Part shown: positions 24,776 to 27,884 of the stretch, piece after piece
Position numbering within the stretch: the stretch's first letter is position 1
Layout: each line of letters starts with the position of its first letter
Position numbers and translations under genes: made by a program
NCBI GenBank assembly: GCA_002338515.1
Contig: DDIL01000198.1
Coordinates: 1-27,884 of the forward strand
DNA from: Glaciecola sp. UBA1851
Lineage (GTDB): Bacteria > Pseudomonadota > Gammaproteobacteria > Enterobacterales > Alteromonadaceae
Reading direction: 5' to 3'
DNA length: 27,884 bases
Notes under the pieces: model-generated
Told to the model about the DNA's origin: nothing
The model's database searches: none
What the model saw: the letters and a program-made list of their open reading frames with translations, nothing else

Positions 24776-26101
24776 ATGTACATTAAAAATACCGGTTCAC
24801 AACAAGAACAACTCACACTTCAACCCGTAAAAAAAGTATCTGGCAATGTGCAACTACCTGGTAGTAAAAGTTTATCAAATAGAGCATTGCTCCTTGCGGC
24901 ACTAGCAAAAGGTAAAACTACGTTAGTTAACTTATTAGACAGCGACGATATAAAGCATATGCTGAATGCTTTAACGAAGCTTGGCGTGAAGTATGAACTA
25001 AGCAAAAACAACACACAATGTGTGGTTGAAGGGTTAGCTGGTAAATTCAAAAATATTGAGCCATTAGAATTATTCCTTGGTAATGCAGGAACCGCAATGC
25101 GTCCTTTATGTGCAGCCCTCGCTTTTTCCGATGTTGATGTGGTTTTAACTGGCGAGCCGCGAATGGAAGAACGTCCAATTGGCGATTTGGCAGACGAACT
25201 AATACATGCCGGAGCAGATATTACATACCTTAAAACTAAAGGATATCCGCCTGTTACTATAAAAACTGCCAGTATCACTACCCGTGAATTTGAAATTGAT
25301 GGAAGTGTATCGAGTCAATTTTTAACCGCTTTGTTAATGGCTGCACCACTTTTAATAAAAGATGCTAGTGAACAAGATATCGTGATCAATATAAAAGGCA
25401 CACTTGTGTCAAAACCCTACATTGATATTACGCTTGATAGTATGGCTAAATTTGGCGTAAATGTAATAAATGAAGCATACCAACAATTTGTTATTAAAGC
25501 TGGTTCAGCTTATCAAGCATGTGAAACATTTATGGTTGAAGGTGATGCTAGTTCCGCTTCATATTTCTTGGCTGCTGCAGCTGTTAAGGGCGGCACAGTG
25601 AAAGTTTCAGGTGTGGGCAAAGCCAGCATTCAAGGTGACAAAGCATTTGCAGACGTACTCGAAAAAATGGGGGCATCAGTAGTTTGGGATGAGCATAGCA
25701 TTAGTGTGACCTGTGCAAAGTTGCAAGCCGTTGATTTAGATATGAATCACATACCTGACGCCGCGATGACTATTGCAACAGCTGCATTGTTCGCAGAGGG
25801 GACGACTGCTATTCGCAACGTTTACAATTGGCGCGTAAAAGAAACAGATAGATTGGCAGCGATGGCAACTGAACTACGAAAAGTAGGAGCGATTGTGAAT
25901 GAAGGACATGATTTTATAGAAATCACGCCTCCTGCTACTTTACAACATGCAGAAATAGATACGTACAATGATCATAGAATGGCAATGTGTTTTTCATTGC
26001 TAGCTTTAGATGATAGTTGCGGTGTTACAATAAACGATCCGAAATGCACCAATAAGACTTTTCCTAATTATTTTGATGTATTTGCTTCAATTTGCGATTA
26101 A
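24776..26101 (+). CDS. aroA: 5-enolpyruvylshikimate-3-phosphate (EPSP) synthase
   Basis: AroA transfers the enolpyruvyl group of phosphoenolpyruvate to shikimate-3-phosphate on the way to chorismate. The 441 residues contain the shikimate-phosphate-binding block LPGSKSLSNRALLLA (K31), the class I motif LFLGNAGTAMRP with G105 (E. coli G96), DGSVSSQFLTALLM, EGDASSASYFLAAA and WRVKETDRL. About nine extra N-terminal residues precede the block aligning with E. coli AroA, and no other start codon is evident there. It begins 2 bases after the serC stop. Confidence 0.98.
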   Translation: MYIKNTGSQQEQLTLQPVKKVSGNVQLPGSKSLSNRALLLAALAKGKTTLVNLLDSDDIKHMLNALTKLGVKYELSKNNTQCVVEGLAGKFKNIEPLELFLGNAGTAMRPLCAALAFSDVDVVLTGEPRMEERPIGDLADELIHAGADITYLKTKGYPPVTIKTASITTREFEIDGSVSSQFLTALLMAAPLLIKDASEQDIVINIKGTLVSKPYIDITLDSMAKFGVNVINEAYQQFVIKAGSAYQACETFMVEGDASSASYFLAAAAVKGGTVKVSGVGKASIQGDKAFADVLEKMGASVVWDEHSISVTCAKLQAVDLDMNHIPDAAMTIATAALFAEGTTAIRNVYNWRVKETDRLAAMATELRKVGAIVNEGHDFIEITPPATLQHAEIDTYNDHRMAMCFSLLALDDSCGVTINDPKCTNKTFPNYFDVFASICD

Positions 26102-26102
26102 T

Positions 26103-26130
26103 TTGCAGATTTTTTATAGCTGAGTATAAT
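26103..26130 (+). promoter_or_regulatory. Possible sigma-70 promoter of cmk-rpsA
   Basis: A perfect -10 TATAAT (26125-26130) lies 16 bases after TTGCAG (26103-26108), immediately after the aroA stop and 39 bases before the cmk ATG. The -35 is weak. Confidence 0.45.
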
Positions 26131-26169
26131 CGCGGCGTTTGAAAGACGTATTAAAAAGGATAAGCATAA

Positions 26170-26856
26170 ATGCAAGATGTCCCGATAGTTACCGTTGATG
26201 GGCCTAGTGGTGCCGGAAAGGGTACGTTAAGCAGCATGCTTGCCAAGCAGTATAACTGGCATTTTCTAGACAGTGGCGCCATTTACCGTGTATTAGCGGT
26301 TGCGGCTAAACATCATGGAATAGAAGTTGATGATGTTGATTGTTTAGCCCCATTAGCAACTGGTTTAGATGTTACCTTTTCGGTGTTAGATAACCAAAAT
26401 AGAGTGATGCTTGAAGGCGAAGACGTAACCGATGATATTCGACAAGAAGAAATTGGTAATGCTGCTTCAAAAATAGCCGCTATTCCTTTAGTAAGAGAAG
26501 CGTTATTAAGAAGGCAGCGAGCTTTTGCTGAAATGCCTGGGCTTATTGCTGATGGCAGAGATATGGGAAGCGTTGTATTCCCTCAAGCTATTGCTAAAAT
26601 ATTTTTAGTAGCCAGTGCCGAGATTAGAGCACAGCGTCGGTATGAACAGTTGAAAGCAAAAGGACAAGATGTTAAAATCTCGCGCCTTTTGGTGGATATA
26701 CAAGAAAGAGACGCACGAGATCTTAACAGAAGTGTGTCACCTTTGGTTGCTGCAGAAGATGCACTAACAATCGATTCCACTACAATGGATATAACTCAAG
26801 TATTTGAAAAGGCTAAAGAATTTATAGATAAAAAAATCTTTGGCGAAATCGAATAA
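26170..26856 (+). CDS. cmk: Cytidylate kinase
   Basis: Cmk phosphorylates CMP and dCMP to their diphosphates, providing substrate for the ribonucleotide reductase also encoded in this window. The 228-residue P-loop kinase shows GPSGAGKGT at about 11-19, DSGAIYRV, DGRDMGSVVFP and the lid arginines in RAQRRYEQ and RDARDLNRSVSP. AAGGA sits well before the ATG. It lies between aroA and rpsA, the standard gammaproteobacterial order. Confidence 0.98.
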   Translation: MQDVPIVTVDGPSGAGKGTLSSMLAKQYNWHFLDSGAIYRVLAVAAKHHGIEVDDVDCLAPLATGLDVTFSVLDNQNRVMLEGEDVTDDIRQEEIGNAASKIAAIPLVREALLRRQRAFAEMPGLIADGRDMGSVVFPQAIAKIFLVASAEIRAQRRYEQLKAKGQDVKISRLLVDIQERDARDLNRSVSPLVAAEDALTIDSTTMDITQVFEKAKEFIDKKIFGEIE

Positions 26857-26866
26857 TTTCTTTAAA

Positions 26867-26950
26867 TAACCAAAATTAGGATGATTTTGGTAACATTAAT
26901 AACCCCGTCATTTCAGGATAAGAATGGTCGGATTAACTTAGAATTTAAAT
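26867..26950 (+). promoter_or_regulatory. Structured leader of rpsA mRNA (S1 autoregulation)
   Basis: Two hairpins carry GGA in their loops. The first is ACCAAAAT (26869-26876) with ATTTTGGT (26884-26891) around TAGGATG. The second is CCGTCATT (26905-26912) with AATGGTCGG (26923-26931), one bulge, around a loop with AGGA. No Shine-Dalgarno sequence lies at normal distance before the ATG. E. coli rpsA likewise lacks one, starts translation from a folded leader and is repressed by S1. Similarity of mechanism is inferred. Confidence 0.6.
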
Positions 26951-27884
26951 ATGACTGAAAATTTTGCAGAACTTTTTGAAGAGAGCCTCCAACAATTAGA
27001 AACGCGTCCAGGCGCAATTGTTAAAGGTACCGTTGTTTCTATCGACAAAGACATAGTGCTTGTTGATGCTGGCTTAAAATCAGAAAGTGCTATTCCCGTT
27101 GAACAGTTCAAAGCTGCCGACGGTTCACTTGAAATCGCAGTAGGCGACTCGGTAGATGTTGCTCTAGACGCCGTAGAAGACGGTTTCGGTGAAACAATCT
27201 TATCTCGTGAAAAAGCCAAACGCCATGAAGCGTGGGTTGAGCTTGAAAAAGCATACGACGAGAAAGCAACTATTAAAGGTATCATTAACGGAAAAGTTAA
27301 AGGTGGCTTTACAGTTGAAGTGAACACAGTTCGCGCATTCTTACCTGGTTCATTAGTTGACGTGCGTCCTGTACGTGAAACTAATCACCTAGAAGGTAAA
27401 GAGTTAGAATTTAAAGTTATTAAACTTGATGCCAAACGCAACAACGTGGTTGTATCACGTCGCGCAGTTATTGAAGCAGAAAGTTCAGCAGAACGTGATC
27501 AACTTCTAGCTAACCTAGAAGAAGGTGATGAAGTTAAAGGTATCGTTAAGAACCTTACTGATTACGGTGCTTTCGTAGATCTTGGTGGCGTAGATGGTCT
27601 ACTACACATTACAGACATGGCTTGGAAACGTGTTAAGCACCCAAGTGAAATTGTAAATGTAGGCGACGAAATTAACGTTAAAGTGCTTAAGTTTGATAAA
27701 GAAAAGTCTCGCGTTTCATTAGGTATGAAACAAATGGGCAGCGATCCTTGGCAAGAAATTGCAGAGCGTTACCCAGAAGGTGCTAAGTTAAGTGGTGCAG
27801 TAACAAACCTTACTGATTACGGTTGTTTCGTAGAAATTGAAGATGGCGTAGAAGGTCTTGTTCACGTATCTGAAATGGATTGGA
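26951..27884 (+). CDS. rpsA: 30S ribosomal protein S1, 3' end outside the window
   Basis: S1 binds the 5' leader of mRNAs and helps the 30S subunit start translation on structured messages. The visible 311 codons begin MTENFAELFEES and contain S1 (OB-fold) domains at about 21-87, 105-171 and 192-260, plus the first part of a fourth from about 277. The third and fourth repeat NLTDYGAFVDL / NLTDYGCFVEI and GLLHITDM / GLVHVSEM. Complete S1 has about 555 residues and six domains, so the window edge cuts it. It follows cmk by 94 bases, occupied by the structured leader. A long antisense reading frame here is a shadow. Confidence 0.98.
   Translation, partial: MTENFAELFEESLQQLETRPGAIVKGTVVSIDKDIVLVDAGLKSESAIPVEQFKAADGSLEIAVGDSVDVALDAVEDGFGETILSREKAKRHEAWVELEKAYDEKATIKGIINGKVKGGFTVEVNTVRAFLPGSLVDVRPVRETNHLEGKELEFKVIKLDAKRNNVVVSRRAVIEAESSAERDQLLANLEEGDEVKGIVKNLTDYGAFVDLGGVDGLLHITDMAWKRVKHPSEIVNVGDEINVKVLKFDKEKSRVSLGMKQMGSDPWQEIAERYPEGAKLSGAVTNLTDYGCFVEIEDGVEGLVHVSEMDW

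Noticed and set aside
24820..25278. Minus-strand frame of 152 codons inside aroA
   Set aside because: Shadow of the conserved aroA reading frame.
26938..27327. Long minus-strand open reading frame of 129 codons
   Set aside because: It lies antisense to the unmistakable rpsA coding sequence, is Ser/Thr-rich as shadow frames are, and has no family features.

Overview
This is a chromosomal core-genome segment from a low-GC, probably marine gammaproteobacterium. Gene content, protein motifs and residue numbering close to Escherichia coli point to the Alteromonadales (Alteromonas, Colwellia or Thalassotalea type). The genus cannot be settled from the window. I see no tRNA, rRNA, CRISPR array, insertion sequence or prophage.

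Layout. (1) Positions 51-4200: purM-purN (de novo purine synthesis) on the minus strand, divergent from a DUF2066 exported protein translationally coupled to hda (regulator of DnaA). (2) Positions 4192-7574: a tightly packed minus-strand operon arsC-like > wrbA-like > DUF2069 membrane protein > a 651-residue outer-membrane-type lipoprotein with PKD-like repeats and an HExxH metalloprotease motif. The lipoprotein is the least explained gene here. (3) Positions 7613-11980: a TlpA-type thioredoxin, the periplasmic chaperone/protease bepA, the permease perM, and gcvR-bcp. (4) Positions 12494-15248: dapA-bamC-purC. (5) Positions 15304-19181: nrdA-nrdB-yfaE, the class Ia ribonucleotide reductase with its cofactor-maintenance ferredoxin. 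A promoter far upstream is overlaid by two NrdR boxes, and elaborate hairpins sit between the cistrons. (6) Positions 19861-23464: ubiG divergent from gyrA. (7) Positions 23691-27884: serC-aroA-cmk-rpsA, with rpsA running off the right edge.

The window joins three neighbourhoods that are separate in E. coli: purMN...hda-arsC-bepA-perM-bcp-gcvR-dapA-bamC-purC; nrdAB-yfaE with ubiG-gyrA; and serC-aroA-cmk-rpsA. The genes supply building blocks and control for DNA replication and growth: purines, deoxynucleotides, DNA supercoiling, DnaA inactivation, diaminopimelate and chorismate precursors, outer-membrane assembly and translation initiation.

Most of the window is ordinary core genome. The parts most worth a second look are the lipoprotein metalloprotease, the regulatory architecture of nrdAB-yfaE, a textbook terminator placed 15 bases before the serC start codon, and a structured rpsA leader without a Shine-Dalgarno sequence.
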